A stretch of 64,000 bases of DNA from Xestospongia muta (GCA_963693285.1 OY848917.1:5218118-5282117), one strand, 5' to 3'; shown: positions 20,813 to 33,084, numbered from the stretch's first letter. Program-made: numbers and translations. Notes: generated from the letters alone by a model not told the origin.

Positions 20813-23800
20813 TTATGAAGTTATTTCAAAATCAAATATTAAGGACTCTCTTCTATGAATAGTACGAGCTGGAGAATACGTTTCTGATTCGTTGTCAGAT
20901 GTATCTGTTGATATTACTTCTAAAAATGCTACTTCATTATCTCTTTCAGCCTGACTTCTTTGGTTACAGATATTAAATTTTGTGCCACATTTTCGTTTGA
21001 CAAACACATAGACATGACCTACTACTATACCAATGAAAACAATGAGTGATAGACCAATAGACACTACATCAACACCGAAAATGAACATATCATCATTAGA
21101 CACAGTGTTTAACAGACTCACTAAGCCCAAATTGAACAGAAAAAACATTTCTAAAACTGTGTTAAACTTTTTTTTATAGACACTTCTACTAGCTGGTAAA
21201 AGAACAATGACAATTATGGTGATGACATAGTTGTTAACTTGTGGCACAATCCCTGTAGTGGCAGCAAATAAACCAGTAACTAACAAACGTATCATAAGAA
21301 GAAGTCCTGTCCAAAACTTATAGTTGTCTTTATATGGACCATTGTAAGCATCAAGAAAAGGCTTCCATACTATGAATGGATCAAGAGAGCTCTTACAGTA
21401 CTTACCAGTGTAACATTGTAACCATTGACCAGAAAAAATCCATCCTGTATATAGAAATCCAATAATGAACATGACTAGTGATACTACAAAAAGTGGCATA
21501 TGCTTACTATAAAGATATTCGATATTACCATCAACACTCCACACATTCCACACAGTATTTTCACATTGAATTCTAGATACCATAAGGGCATTTTTAATGG
21601 TAACTAAAAGTTTGGAATGTGCCATAAAAATTAGTGTTGACAGAACAGGTACAACATTATTGCCACATAAACGAGACAATCTTCCAGAGTATCGACAACA
21701 AATTATTAAACCAGTAATAATTGATAGTGAAAATGCGTACTGTAGCCAAGTCTTCCAATAACCATCTAGTCCATTGAACAAACATGTCTCAATACCAAGA
21801 TCAAGGTTAAGCCAAGCAATGAATTGACTTAGAAATGGCATTTGTTTCTTGGGGAATAAAACTGATTTATTCAGTTTGATCATGTTAGCATAGAATAGCA
21901 AACCATTAACAGTTCCTACAGAAACAGTCATATTAAGTGTCAATAGAAATATACACAAGCACAATCCAGCAAATATTAAAGCTGCTAGTAGTGCTAAATA
22001 AGAATTTGTGCAAACACTACATTTGTTAGATCCTAACATTAGACTAAGTCCTGATTGGCATTGTCCACAAAGAACACCTGACCTGTTGAGAGCACATTGA
22101 AAGTCAGGGTTATTTAGATTAAGCGAAACAACAGAATTGTTACAATAATCAAATGGACAATTAATATGTGTAATTATGCAGCCATGTTTTTCATTGTATG
22201 ATAGCCAGTTATTTCCAGACCTTTTAATTGGGTATGGCATCCAGGACACATTACATTTTGCTTTAAGTCTATTGATTTTGTCACAACAAACACACACTCC
22301 TGACGATATATCTAATTCAAGACCAAGAGGACATGATAGTACAGTAACATTAAATGTCAGTAATGATCCCTCTAACTGAAGTGATCCACTAGTTTGAATT
22401 GTAAAATTACCTTCAGCAGAAGCAGAAAATGCTTTTAATTGATAAGTGAAGTCCTTGCAATGAGTATCTGTTTCTTGATCAGCTTTATTAAGAGTAATAC
22501 TAATTCCAGTATCCTTTGTAAGTAGCAATCCAGGACTAATACTTCCACACAACCCAACAGTCACAAGGGAGAGACTTATAGTCTGGCCAGGATACACATT
22601 CTTTTCATGTACTCTTTTGGTACAGTTAATATGAGTGTCATTAGTACAGACACAAGCACCAAATGGAGCTGAAGACAGTGATGTCATTGAGTGAGTTTCA
22701 GGTAATAATTGTGGATAAAACATGCCGAACCCACATGTAACAACTTCAAAAAAATCTGGTGGTTGTGCTATGTTAAAAATAGCTATGTAGAAATATCCAC
22801 CATATACGTCATTTCCAGCAATATTAGCATAATTACCCAAAAAGTTAACATAAAAATAGTGGAATGAATAATAAGGTGTATTCCTGGCAGACAAGAATGT
22901 AGTCATTACTGGGCTTGCTGTAGAATAAATAGCACCACCATAATTTGTAGCAGTATTATTGATAAAGTAAACAATGACTGAAGATGATAAAACAGTGTTA
23001 TCATCAGCATAGATACCACCACCATTACCAGGTGATTTGTTGTTTGCTATGACACTTGATTTATCAGTGAAAGTTATTTCACATCCTTGAATAAGAAGAC
23101 CAGTCATGTTATTATCAGTTATGAATAGATTCGTTAATGTCACTGTCTCTGTACTAGTTAAACAAGCTAGCCGTAAAGCTCCCACATTTCCATTTGAATG
23201 AGTTGGAATTTTGCTTAATGTATTATTAGTAACATTAACATTACTCATTATTATATTAACATTACCCTGAATACTCAGAGCACCTCCATAATTACCATAG
23301 TTATTAATGACCACAGTATTGTGTATATGTAAAAATACATGCCTAGAAAAACAATTGCTGATCATGGATATCAAAGCTCCTCCTACTAATCCTGTTAATG
23401 CAGAGTTATATGAAAACGTGGTATCTTTAATTTCAGTATGTAATAAACTATTTCCTTTAGAAACAAGAACTAATCCTCCATGAACATATCCACTGTTGCT
23501 TATAAAGGTAGTATTTGCTATGGTGACAGTACTATGAAATCCATTGACTAAAACCTTTGCTCCTCCATTGTCCATTTGCCCAGTGTTACTTGAAAATGTA
23601 ACTTGTCTGATCACAATTTCTGAGTGACCTTTTACTGATGAATCTATATACAGACCCCCACTGTGATCACCACTGTTATTTTGAAAGGTAGTCTTTTGTA
23701 TAACAACAGTAAAATTTGCGTACATATTGCTTAATAGAGCAGCTCCACTTTGATATCCAGCATTTGAATAAAAAAGACAATCATAAATCTCAATTATTCT

Positions 23801-24602
23801 TCTTTCAAGAGACAACTTCTCGTTATTTCTTATAAGGAGGCCATTAGCAAAATTTTCATTTTCATATCCAAATGTGAAGTTAGAAGAACTGATATTGACA
23901 GTTTTAACTAAACTCATATTTCCATTGACTCTATTCTGACCGAATGAGCTGTTTTCAATAATTATAGAATCTACATTGTCAACCATTAAACCAACATGGC
24001 TGCTATTTTGTATTGATACGTTAGTACAATGTGCATGAAAAACTGAACTAATAATCATACCTTTACTACAGTTTGTAATAGTCAGACAACTGACCCGTAT
24101 GGTAGCTGTGGTAGATATATTTATTGCAGTGGCATTCTCTGTGATACATCTAACGATAGCACTTGACTGCATAACTGACCAATGAAAACCTTGAACCCAC
24201 TGACCTTGTCCAAGTAATGATACATTGTTAAGACCTTCAAGTTTTAGTACTTCATATTCTCTAATAGTGTGTTCACCATTCATAAATATAAAAGTAATAT
24301 TAGAAGGTAAGGTAACGTTGTTGATGTAGTATGAGAGAGGGTGACAATCTTGATTACTGGGACAGCTCTGGTTACCATTTGCAGGTGTCACATAAAAGAG
24401 AGTACAAGTCACTTGATGGCTGAATAATACCGATAAGACCAAAGTGATCTAAAATGGTCAATGAAAATGATATCTTTTTTTTCTACAAGTGGAGGTTTGT
24501 TCATTATATGTATGAGTTTGTATGAATGTATTTATAATTGCAGAGCTCTCTGCATATAAAAATGTTACTTACCAATATAAAAAAATGCGATAATGAAGTC
24601 AT
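20813..24602 (-). CDS. Beta-helix-like ectodomain multi-pass membrane receptor 1
   Basis: Two exons: 24602-24573 (10 codons, MTSLSHFFIL, donor GTAAGT) and 24448-20813 (acceptor TTTTAG), giving 1221 residues. The junction completes a signal peptide, MTSLSHFFILITLVLSVLFS. Residues about 30-640 hold many Asn-rich repeats of the N-x-S/T, 'SNxGxxxGGxL' type (AALLSNMYANFTVVIQKTTF; NNSGDHSGGLYIDSS), as in right-handed parallel beta-helix proteins, with many possible N-glycosylation sites. A Cys-rich neck (about 715-825) ends in GVLCGQCQSGLSLMLGSNKC. The C-terminal third has roughly eight hydrophobic spans and the motif PFLDAYNGPYKDNYKFW (about 1040-1056), then a 60-residue acidic tail with an Arg-rich patch. 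It is a homologue of the gene at 29-33 kb. I know the type from uncharacterised proteins of sponges and other invertebrates. Surface sensing or recognition is inference. Confidence 0.8.
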
Positions 24603-24984
24603 TATCTTGAGTTGACTTGAACTCCAGCACTGGATAGTAAAAATGTTAACTGGATCACCTCTGTACAAGCAATTAAGAACAGAATTTACTCACAAAGTGT
24701 CCGGTTGATGATTTCATTATGCTTTGTGACTACCTGTATTGTATGTTTGAATCATAACTCATTATGATGACATATGACTACATACATGCCTAGTGTAGAG
24801 TTTTGCGGGTATGTTATGTGGTTACATTTATCTAATGAAACAGAAAACAAACAGCTATAGTACATGAGGAGAGGCAGCATAATTCCATCAGTGTCAACTT
24901 GTGGTTAAAGTAGAATACTCTCATGAGAGGAAAGTTGTGTATGTGTGAAATCATAATTAATGCTGTATGCTAGAACGCTGTATT

Positions 24985-25008
24985 ATATATATATACATAT
25001 ATATATAT

Positions 25009-25042
<34 letters not shown>
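24985..25042. repeat. (TA)n followed by (GATA)n microsatellite
   Basis: Alternating TA from about 24985 passes into about eight GATA units ending near 25042. Confidence 0.95.
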
Positions 25043-25045
<3 letters not shown>

Positions 25046-25334
25046 GCTATATACATCTTTCATAAGTCAGAACTCTTTACATCTCCTAATTCATTAAAAT
25101 TGACTTTACTAAGAATCACTGTTGATAACAAATAAATAGTTATCTACAATGACTACAGAATGTCAACCTTTATTGGACAATATAATGTTTGGTAAAAACA
25201 TCTGAATTATGCTAGATTTACTTTTATCTTTAATTTTTCATTAAAAATGTAACTTTATTTGGAACATACATAAACATGTTGAAAATGCATTGATCAAACT
25301 ACTTTAGTTTACAACTTACGTATCATACCAACTA

Positions 25335-25337
<3 letters not shown>

Positions 25338-25391
<54 letters not shown>

Positions 25392-25392
25392 A
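25338..25392. repeat. (TA)n microsatellite
   Basis: About 25 uninterrupted TA units, ending in 'tgtatatataatgg' about 110 bp before the next gene's start. Confidence 0.95.
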
Positions 25393-25499
25393 TGGAGTTC
25401 TTCCTTTCTCCACGCTTGCTAAAAGACAATTAACATGACGTATTTCCTCTAATTGTAGTGGGTGGGAACGGTCCACCCATTGAAACTTTCTAAGTGTTT

Positions 25500-27251
25500 A
25501 TGGAAGAGTCTTGTGATATCAAGAATGTAGTTCTCTCTTATCCTGCTCCTCTACAACTTCAGTGTCTGTTGTACATAGTGGGTCATATAGATGAGGTTCC
25601 ATGCTATATACTAGCATTACTTCCTCATCATATACGTTATGAACTCCTTCTAATGTTACCAGTAGTAGATATATGTAAATTAGAGGAGACACCAGTCACT
25701 ATTGACCTACCATTGGATTACATGTGGAAAGCATGCATGGACAGATTACCAGAACATATCTTATGTAGATTAACAACACCTGATCTAGCAAAAACAGAGT
25801 ATGGTATAGACCTCACTTGGAAAGAATGTTACTTTCAAGAAATCTTAAAATTGTACTCTATTTATCCTACTAGTGTGCCTCCGTTACTTTTTAGTGTCTT
25901 CAATGATAATGTTAGTAACTGTTTTAGTTCTATGACTCAGAGCTGTCATGGATTATTAACTTACTGCTTTGAAACCTATACAGGCTATATACCAATTCGC
26001 TATTGTCATTTTTTTGATGTCAACACACCTCTTACTGATATTGATCTCTTAAAAACTTTAACTGTTCACTGTTGCATCTTTATGAAAATTATTGATATTA
26101 AAGACTTCTATCTTTTTATAAGAAAGAGACATATACCGACTGTTTTCCCGTTTTTGACAAAGCTTTATGGTTCAGTGGAAGTAGTTAATCAGAAATCTGC
26201 TGATTTTTCTGCTCTTAAACCTCTCTTTGATGATATTTTTTTCTCTTCTTCATGTCAAGTTAAAGTAGTTACAATAAGTAGACCTGATATAATAGCTCCA
26301 TATCTTACTGGAAGTACACAATGTCAGTTAAAGGAAGTGCACTTTACAGAGAGATTTGCTAAAGACTCATATTACCCTATTGCTAGTTCTATTCTCGAAT
26401 GTCAGCTAGAATTGGAAAAAGTCAAAGTACAGTCTATTCGTCTTGACAAATTGAGTGACATGAGTATGTTCTTACAGAGTTTGCTTAGTTTGTTTAGTAA
26501 ACCTTTGTTTAAGCAGCTCAGCCTTGATCAATGTGAGATGTCTTCATCAGTTTTAATGGACATACTTCATAACTTCCTTGCATCACCTTACCCAGTGAAT
26601 TTAAAATTGTTTCAAGTTGAAATAAAACAATCACAGTTTTCAAAACTGCTGCTATCAACTACAGAATTACAACCTACTAAAGATCTCTGTGTAAGTGAAT
26701 GTGTGCTAGGATCTTGTCTGCCTTCAATTCTTCACTTAAATAGACTTTATTTAAAAGGCGCAAGTGTTATAGAGTCTTTTTCTCATCTACAATCTATAAC
26801 TACAAATATTTTAGAGTTGGAAGCATCAATGAAATCTGTTGATGGTCTACACAACCTGCTTCAAATCACCACAACACAAGAATGCCATGTTATTCTTAAA
26901 ATTGAATATGATAATCCTGATATACTAGTGACAATTGCTAATGCACTATCTGCTTTAAAAGGTATTGTTACTAGATTATTAATATTGCTTTACTCCTGGA
27001 CAACTCTACCCTCTCGACGTCTGCTTGATACTCTTTTCTCATGTTTTCAATCTTATTTACCTGTTTTAGAACTAAAGCTTGTTTGTCCTTCTATTGCTGA
27101 TAAAAATATTGAAGAGATACATGACATTTGGGAGTGTCATGTAAAGCCACCTCTTAAACTGAAAAAGATCGACATTCATTGTACTAATTTTTCAGACAAA
27201 GATTTTGTTATGAGTGTACTCTCAGAGATAGCTGATGATATAGTAATATAA
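25500..27251 (+). CDS. F-box-like / leucine-rich protein, uncharacterised
   Basis: A single-exon gene of 583 residues. The first ATG is at 25500 (MEESCDIKNVVL); the preceding in-frame codons lack an ATG. Residues 10-65 have the spacing of an F-box-like helical motif (LPHHIRYELLLMLPVVDICK), a fold that usually docks onto SKP1 in ubiquitin ligases. The rest is rich in Leu and Cys with loosely periodic segments (LKEVHFTERF, LSLDQCEMSSSVLMDILHNF, LELEASMKSVDGL) like degenerate leucine-rich repeats. There are no membrane spans or signal peptide, so it is probably intracellular. A decayed second copy lies immediately downstream at 27.7-28.1 kb. I do not recognise a named orthologue; the F-box reading is tentative and the leucine-rich reading weaker still. 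Confidence 0.6.
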   Translation: MEESCDIKNVVLSYPAPLQLQCLLYIVGHIDEVPCYILALLPHHIRYELLLMLPVVDICKLEETPVTIDLPLDYMWKACMDRLPEHILCRLTTPDLAKTEYGIDLTWKECYFQEILKLYSIYPTSVPPLLFSVFNDNVSNCFSSMTQSCHGLLTYCFETYTGYIPIRYCHFFDVNTPLTDIDLLKTLTVHCCIFMKIIDIKDFYLFIRKRHIPTVFPFLTKLYGSVEVVNQKSADFSALKPLFDDIFFSSSCQVKVVTISRPDIIAPYLTGSTQCQLKEVHFTERFAKDSYYPIASSILECQLELEKVKVQSIRLDKLSDMSMFLQSLLSLFSKPLFKQLSLDQCEMSSSVLMDILHNFLASPYPVNLKLFQVEIKQSQFSKLLLSTTELQPTKDLCVSECVLGSCLPSILHLNRLYLKGASVIESFSHLQSITTNILELEASMKSVDGLHNLLQITTTQECHVILKIEYDNPDILVTIANALSALKGIVTRLLILLYSWTTLPSRRLLDTLFSCFQSYLPVLELKLVCPSIADKNIEEIHDIWECHVKPPLKLKKIDIHCTNFSDKDFVMSVLSEIADDIVI

Positions 27252-27679
27252 ATTCATTATAAATAATTGTGTCAACAAAAAGTGACTATAAATAATGGAT
27301 ATACTGTTTAGTCTATCTAATTACTGTATATTAGGATACACATCCACACAACAAAGTTTTAATCAATCATTGAAAAAATTATGGACTTTTATTTTATTCA
27401 AGATATCAAGCAGACAGATGTTCCTTGATTTGATTAATTGATCTAAGTATTTGCCTTATTACTTTACAGATGGGTATATGTTAATTATAAGGCCACTATA
27501 AGTTTATAGGTGTGAATACTCATAGAATAAAACTGTAAATCACTTAATAATTATGAAGTTGACAATTAGCTTTAAAAATAGCCAGAAACAGTCCAGCCTC
27601 TGTACTGAACCTTTTACAAGACTTACATGCTAAAAAACCTAGCTATCACGTAGTTGTAATATTGAGATCATCACAGAAT

Positions 27680-28127
27680 TCTTGATGGAATGTATTAAAA
27701 ATATAAAATTGTCTTTGTCCAGAACTACACTTCCAATGTCTGTTGTACACTGTGGGTCAATAGATGATTTTCCATTAATATGTCATCATTATTTCCTCGT
27801 AAGTGCTAATTGTATTAAAATGAATTTACCATGTGTAAATACGTCATAAAAGCGTTGTTGTAATTTTGTTTCTGAATCTAGGCCTTGTGATATTACAAAT
27901 CATAGCCACTTCTTGATGCCATATTTCTCTCTATTTCTTGTCAAGTGAAAGTAGTCAGAATAGGTAGACCTGATCTCCATACATAACTGGTAGTACACAA
28001 TGTATGTTAAGGCAGCTATTTTTCATACAATGAACTGAAGCAACAGATAGTGATGTTGCTAGTGCTATTCTGAAACATCAGCAACGTTAATGCATTCTTT
28101 GAGATAGCTGTTGACATAATTATTTAA
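27680..28127 (+). pseudogene. Decayed duplicate of the upstream F-box-like gene
   Basis: Three blocks match the parent in order: 'tgtctgttgtacactgtggg' at 27738 against the parent at about 25563; 'tcaagtgaaagtagtcagaa' at about 27941 against the parent at about 26254, with the following 'gtagacctgat' and 'actggtagtacacaatgt'; and a final 'gagatagctgttgacataat' near 28101 against the parent's 'gagatagctgatgatatagt' just before its stop. Large internal parts are missing and frames are broken. It is in the same orientation, about 430 bp after the parent's stop. Confidence 0.8.
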
Positions 28128-29262
28128 GTGCATTTGAACACAGTGCATGTGTGTTAGATTTTTTTGTGTTTAGTGTTTAATCCTCATTTATATTATTATT
28201 TGATCTTATTAAATAGTACTTTTGGATTTTTGTTAATTTTTGTTACTTTTGATAAGAGTTCTGTTAACACAATTTCCATAGGCTATCATACACACTGTAT
28301 TATAAACACATATAAAAACTTATATGTCTAAGTATGAACATCTTTATTGCGACATTCAAATGTTGAATCAGGTCTAAGTACAAAATACAAGTATATATAT
28401 ATTCTGTTTACTCTAAAAATTTTGTGAGAATTTTTATTATACAATTGTTACCGTTAGCCTAATAAATTTTCCTTGCATGGGTGCAGTCTATACATATTAT
28501 ATAGTACATGTGAAATATATAAACTGTATTCCAGTCCTGAATGTATAAAGAAGGGTCTCTGTACAAGTAGGTGAGCACAACAGAATACCAAGAGTGACTT
28601 GATAGCTTTGATTAGAAATAGTGTGTACAGAATACCTTTGTCTATGTGTCATTAAAATCGTTGTTTGCAGTAGATTAGAGATGTATATACTTCATTGAAA
28701 ATAAAGCGAAAGTAGTAGATGTTTTATCTTGATAGAAATATTATTTTTTTAATTTCTATCATTGTACAAAGTCTCAAGGATCTATGACTGTCTGTTAAAA
28801 TGGAGCTATATCAATAAGAAAGGAACACTGCTATCAACATTCCTCTTATCCAAAAATCCAACAACAGAGTTTTGCTATCATTTGCTACTCTGCATAACAA
28901 CTATAAGACAACAACAACATGATGTTTACATTGTTTTGTGATACATTTAATGTCATTGGATTGGGATATATAGACCTGTATGTTAATCAGGAATCTTTAG
29001 AAATACTTAGACTTTTTATGTTAAATGTAATATTGCACCAATAGACTTTAAAGTAATCTGTTCACTCATGTTAAATATCTGTCAATAGATCTTATTTATA
29101 CATTCAGTCAGCTTTCAGATTGATATTCTTGATTGTACAAACATTTTGTAAATTGTACTTGTTTAACTACCAAATATTAATTACATAAACACTTTTTAAT
29201 ACAAATTATAGAGGATCATAATCATTTGAAAAAAAAACTTATACTTAAATTCGTGTCTCCAG
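28128..29262. other. Intergenic, no gene seen
   Basis: AT-rich space between the decayed F-box-like copy (+) and the 3' end of receptor 2 (-). No coding, RNA or repeat feature was recognised. Confidence 0.6.
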
Positions 29263-32200
29263 TTACCATTCTTCATACTCAAAAGAGTCATTATCATCTC
29301 TTAGCAGTGGCATTAGAGTATCTTGTGACCCAGCTCTCATCTTTAGAACAATTTTCTTGATCTTTCTGCAGTTAGCATTTAAAAAAACATATTGCACACA
29401 GTTTCTGATCCAATGAAAATGACTCATTGTTAAATAACTATGATATAACAGGATGACAAAGAAGGTGACAAAGCTGAGAACAATCATTATTGTTGTGATT
29501 AAAGTAGTAGTACTCTCTGATGAACCATAAGCAAGATGTGTAATAAAATTGACCAAGAGGAGCACCATAAACCACAAGTCTAAAGCATTTAAAATCCTAC
29601 TTTTAAATGGCAGGAACACACCTTCTACTAAAGTAAAAGCCAAGAGTATAGTATGTGACAGTACAAGCTGTAGAGTCATATTACTACCTTGAAGAATTGC
29701 ATTTACAATGTAGACAAGAGACATAACTATTAACCTTAGACCAAACCAGTACCTTAAATGGTCTTTGTAAGGTCCATGAATAGCATCAATAAATGGACGA
29801 AAGTATTTGGCAATAAGATGACATCTCAGCATCTTAACCCCAAACAATCCAAACAATATAAAAGGTACAATGAAGAGAGATAGAACTGCAATGCTAACAC
29901 ATAATAAAACAATATGGAAAGGATTCTGGCCATAAAGGACACTGCCATCTCTAAACCAAACCAGTAATTCACCAGAAGAACTATTAGTGCTATTATAATA
30001 AATGTGTGCTGGTGTGAGAACAAGTAATGAGATAGATAAAAGATCTGAGTAAGAGATGTACATCAATGTCACAAGTACTTGTACAGATGACCCAACAATG
30101 ACGTTAGTAATCCTTGTAGAACATCGACTTAAAAGAATGATAATAGCAACTATTAGCCAAAAATAAAGTGGAAAAAAGTACATTATAGCGGTTTTGCCAA
30201 GCTCATTGAGATGATTTCTTATACATACAGGTATATTCCATTGATATTTAATGGAAGTAAGAAAATACACCATATATTGCAATGGTTTGTTCTTGATGTC
30301 CACTTCAGAAGTTGGTGTAGCATATGGCCACATAATATTTAGCCAAAATATGAATCCTCCAAGTGTACCTAAATCAATTGTCAATCTCAAACTAAACAAC
30401 ATTAATACATACACTATACCACCTAGTATACCAAATAATATAGCAAGTGCAGAATGTAGTGTGTTAGAACATTGGTAACAATCAGAGCTTCCTAACACTA
30501 TACTGTAGCCCTCTTTACACTGACCACATAGCCATCCCATACGATTCCCTCTACACATAATGTCAGGCTCTGTTATATTAATAATTGTATTTGGTAGACA
30601 GTATCCAGAAGGACAGTGTTCAGTGTAAGCAATAATAGTTCCATTATCCACAACTCCAAGCCATGACTGAGATGGAATATTAATCGCTAATGTATCAATG
30701 TTACATTGTGTGATCCCAAACCTTTTAAGAAATGTACTGCACACACATGCCTTTGACTCTTTACTATATATAAATCCTGGTGGACAGTTTTGTGAAATCA
30801 ATTCAACTATAGTTGTAGGAATATATCCCAAGACCTCAATGTGTAAATACATTTTACCATGAATGTTTTCAGAAAATATTGTAAAATGTATAAATGTGCA
30901 ATTGGTGCTGTAGACAGTTTGAATTTGTTGTGTAATAGGTAGCAGATTTGTTATATCTATTGAGTATGGATATGTGACGTCATGATTATGAGGATTCCAA
31001 AATTTTCCAAATTTAGTCAGCCTGGCAAAAATTTGAGCATATGTTGGATTACCACTCAAATCATAAGCTTTTAGACCAATTGTTATGGTTGCACCAGGAT
31101 ACACTTTGATCTGGTCATTATTAGCAATGCTGCTGATATTGCAACGACGAGTACTAACAGCTACTGAAGACATTTCACTGAACCTAGAATCATTGTTTTG
31201 TACTTCAAAGTGTAATATTCTTTGATATATGTAACTGGAATTTACTTCTTTTAAGTATACTTGTTGACAGTCATACAATGGAGACATGTAGATGGAATTT
31301 CCAGCAAGTTTGGCAGTGTTATTTTTAAAAATCATTGTGATATTTAATTGGGAAATGTTCTGACTTACTATTTGAATAGCACATAGTGGGTTGGTTGTGG
31401 GGAGATTTCTATCCATATGTGAGTAAATTGCACCACCATAAAAAGAAGCATGATTATTAAGAAAAGATGCATTAGTTGATTGATGAATGTAGAGATGTGA
31501 TAATGAATCAAGTCGAATAGCAGCTCCATGACTGGCTTTGTTGTTTTTAAAAATTAGTGTACCATTTAAATGAATGTCACTGTTGTATGCTTGTATTACT
31601 GAGCCTGTTACTTCTTTAAAAAGGTTGCATTCTCCATTGATGAAAACAGATTTTGTATTAACAAAAACCATTTTTCCAGAATTAAGAGCTGTGTTTAAAG
31701 GCACACTCCAATATGGGTTATAAAACTTGAGAGATTCTAAAATAAACTGTAAATTTTTTTGCCCTTTTTTTGATTCTGAGAGAATAAATGGATTCCGTAT
31801 TCCATCATAATGTTGAACAAATTCTAAATGATCTAGGTGTATTCTGAGATTAACAGACACAACAGTTGAAGTAATAATGTGAAGAATAGAGTGATTATAT
31901 TGATTTGAACCAACGTAAGAGTCAAAATCATCGTTAGTATAAGAGTTACCATTACGATCATCTTGAATCTTACTATCTGTAATAGTTAATATATCCCATG
32001 GTGCAGGAAGACTTCTTTTATTATTAAAACTTGTAGTAGCAATACAACCCAATCTAAATCTATCAAACTGAGCTCTTGCTACAAGTATATGGTGTTTAAA
32101 CAAAGAGCTGGTAACCATAACAGAAGTATTTCCAACTGGTGCATCACTGAAGATAATTGCCAAACCATCAAAGACACCACCTATGTCTTCATCCCAATAT

Positions 32201-33036
32201 CCTTGAGACAATAGTACATTAGCACTGTAGTTTCCTAGGCTGAAGATAACTGTCATACCAGCTGCAAATGCACTAATTGCTTTAGGTTTTTTAGTATGGA
32301 CTTGAGCTGCAATGTTAATATCAGTAAATGGTACAATGTTCCAATTGCCTTTTATAATTGTCTTATTTACAAGCACATATGCTTCTAATACTCTTATTCT
32401 GTTGTCCAAGTTACTAAAGTACAATATAAGTCCTGATCCACCACAATTGGGAAGCAAAGTTACAGAACATTGAGCACTGCCAGATGTAGCAGTGATGTTT
32501 ATATTATAAAGGGTAACATTGTTATTGATATTAATTAAAAGAATAGCAAAACCATAATAGTTTTTAATGTTAACCCCAAACAACATGATATAAGAGGAAT
32601 AACTGACAAACAACGTGACTGACTGACCCTCATGAAAATAGAAAGCTGTATCATTAGGATATAGAGTACTAGTTGATGGCATAGGTCCTCCACACTGTGT
32701 TATATGTACATTTTCAATCATCAACCCACTAACATTATAAAAACCAAAGCCAACAGATTCATAACTATTATTATAATGTCTGCAAGTGATAATAGCAGGA
32801 GTTATTGATGTACTACGTAAAGTGATATTTGAAATGTTACTCACCAAACAAAAAAAACTTGAAGACAGGATGTGGTTCACATTAGGAGAGAGGAATAGCT
32901 GAGTGTCTGGTAGAAGCGGATGATCTGGATCACAGAGGTATTTGTTTAGATCATCAGGTTTTTTTAGTGAATGAATATGAGACAGATTTAATGTTGAACA
33001 GGACACTACTAAGAGAAACATCAGCACAGAAACCAT
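29263..33036 (-). CDS. Beta-helix-like ectodomain multi-pass membrane receptor 2
   Basis: A single uninterrupted frame of 1257 residues from an ATG at 33036. The N terminus is a signal peptide (MVSVLMFLLVVSCSTLNLS). The ectodomain (about 30-690) is rich in N-x-S/T and has beta-helix-like segments (NKASHGAAIRLDSLSHLYI; NNHASFYGGAIYSHMD; NNTAKLAGNSIYMS). A Cys-rich neck (about 760-855) contains GYCLPNTIINITEPDIMC and GNRMGWLCGQCKEGYSIVLG. About eight membrane spans follow (859-1198), with PFIDAIHGPYKDHLRYWFG at about 1081-1099, and a basic then acidic tail ending DDNDSFEYEEW. The layout and the PF(L/I)DA-x-x-GPYKD motif are shared with receptor 1, so they are paralogues, but the ectodomains differ strongly. 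Receptor 1 has an intron in its signal peptide; here there is none. Surface recognition is inferred; no ligand or signalling route can be read from the sequence. Confidence 0.8.
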   Translation of the reverse strand: MVSVLMFLLVVSCSTLNLSHIHSLKKPDDLNKYLCDPDHPLLPDTQLFLSPNVNHILSSSFFCLVSNISNITLRSTSITPAIITCRHYNNSYESVGFGFYNVSGLMIENVHITQCGGPMPSTSTLYPNDTAFYFHEGQSVTLFVSYSSYIMLFGVNIKNYYGFAILLININNNVTLYNINITATSGSAQCSVTLLPNCGGSGLILYFSNLDNRIRVLEAYVLVNKTIIKGNWNIVPFTDINIAAQVHTKKPKAISAFAAGMTVIFSLGNYSANVLLSQGYWDEDIGGVFDGLAIIFSDAPVGNTSVMVTSSLFKHHILVARAQFDRFRLGCIATTSFNNKRSLPAPWDILTITDSKIQDDRNGNSYTNDDFDSYVGSNQYNHSILHIITSTVVSVNLRIHLDHLEFVQHYDGIRNPFILSESKKGQKNLQFILESLKFYNPYWSVPLNTALNSGKMVFVNTKSVFINGECNLFKEVTGSVIQAYNSDIHLNGTLIFKNNKASHGAAIRLDSLSHLYIHQSTNASFLNNHASFYGGAIYSHMDRNLPTTNPLCAIQIVSQNISQLNITMIFKNNTAKLAGNSIYMSPLYDCQQVYLKEVNSSYIYQRILHFEVQNNDSRFSEMSSVAVSTRRCNISSIANNDQIKVYPGATITIGLKAYDLSGNPTYAQIFARLTKFGKFWNPHNHDVTYPYSIDITNLLPITQQIQTVYSTNCTFIHFTIFSENIHGKMYLHIEVLGYIPTTIVELISQNCPPGFIYSKESKACVCSTFLKRFGITQCNIDTLAINIPSQSWLGVVDNGTIIAYTEHCPSGYCLPNTIINITEPDIMCRGNRMGWLCGQCKEGYSIVLGSSDCYQCSNTLHSALAILFGILGGIVYVLMLFSLRLTIDLGTLGGFIFWLNIMWPYATPTSEVDIKNKPLQYMVYFLTSIKYQWNIPVCIRNHLNELGKTAIMYFFPLYFWLIVAIIILLSRCSTRITNVIVGSSVQVLVTLMYISYSDLLSISLLVLTPAHIYYNSTNSSSGELLVWFRDGSVLYGQNPFHIVLLCVSIAVLSLFIVPFILFGLFGVKMLRCHLIAKYFRPFIDAIHGPYKDHLRYWFGLRLIVMSLVYIVNAILQGSNMTLQLVLSHTILLAFTLVEGVFLPFKSRILNALDLWFMVLLLVNFITHLAYGSSESTTTLITTIMIVLSFVTFFVILLYHSYLTMSHFHWIRNCVQYVFLNANCRKIKKIVLKMRAGSQDTLMPLLRDDNDSFEYEEW

Positions 33037-33084
33037 AGTCTTGTTTGAATTTTAATAGCTGTGTAGAGTGATTAGCTTCTGAGA

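Larger units (their letters stand above)
24603..25499. other. Divergent intergenic region with microsatellites
   Basis: The space between receptor 1 (-) and the next gene (+) must hold both promoters. It contains (TA)n and (GATA)n at about 24985-25042 and a long (TA)n at about 25338-25391. I see no coding sequence. Confidence 0.6.
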
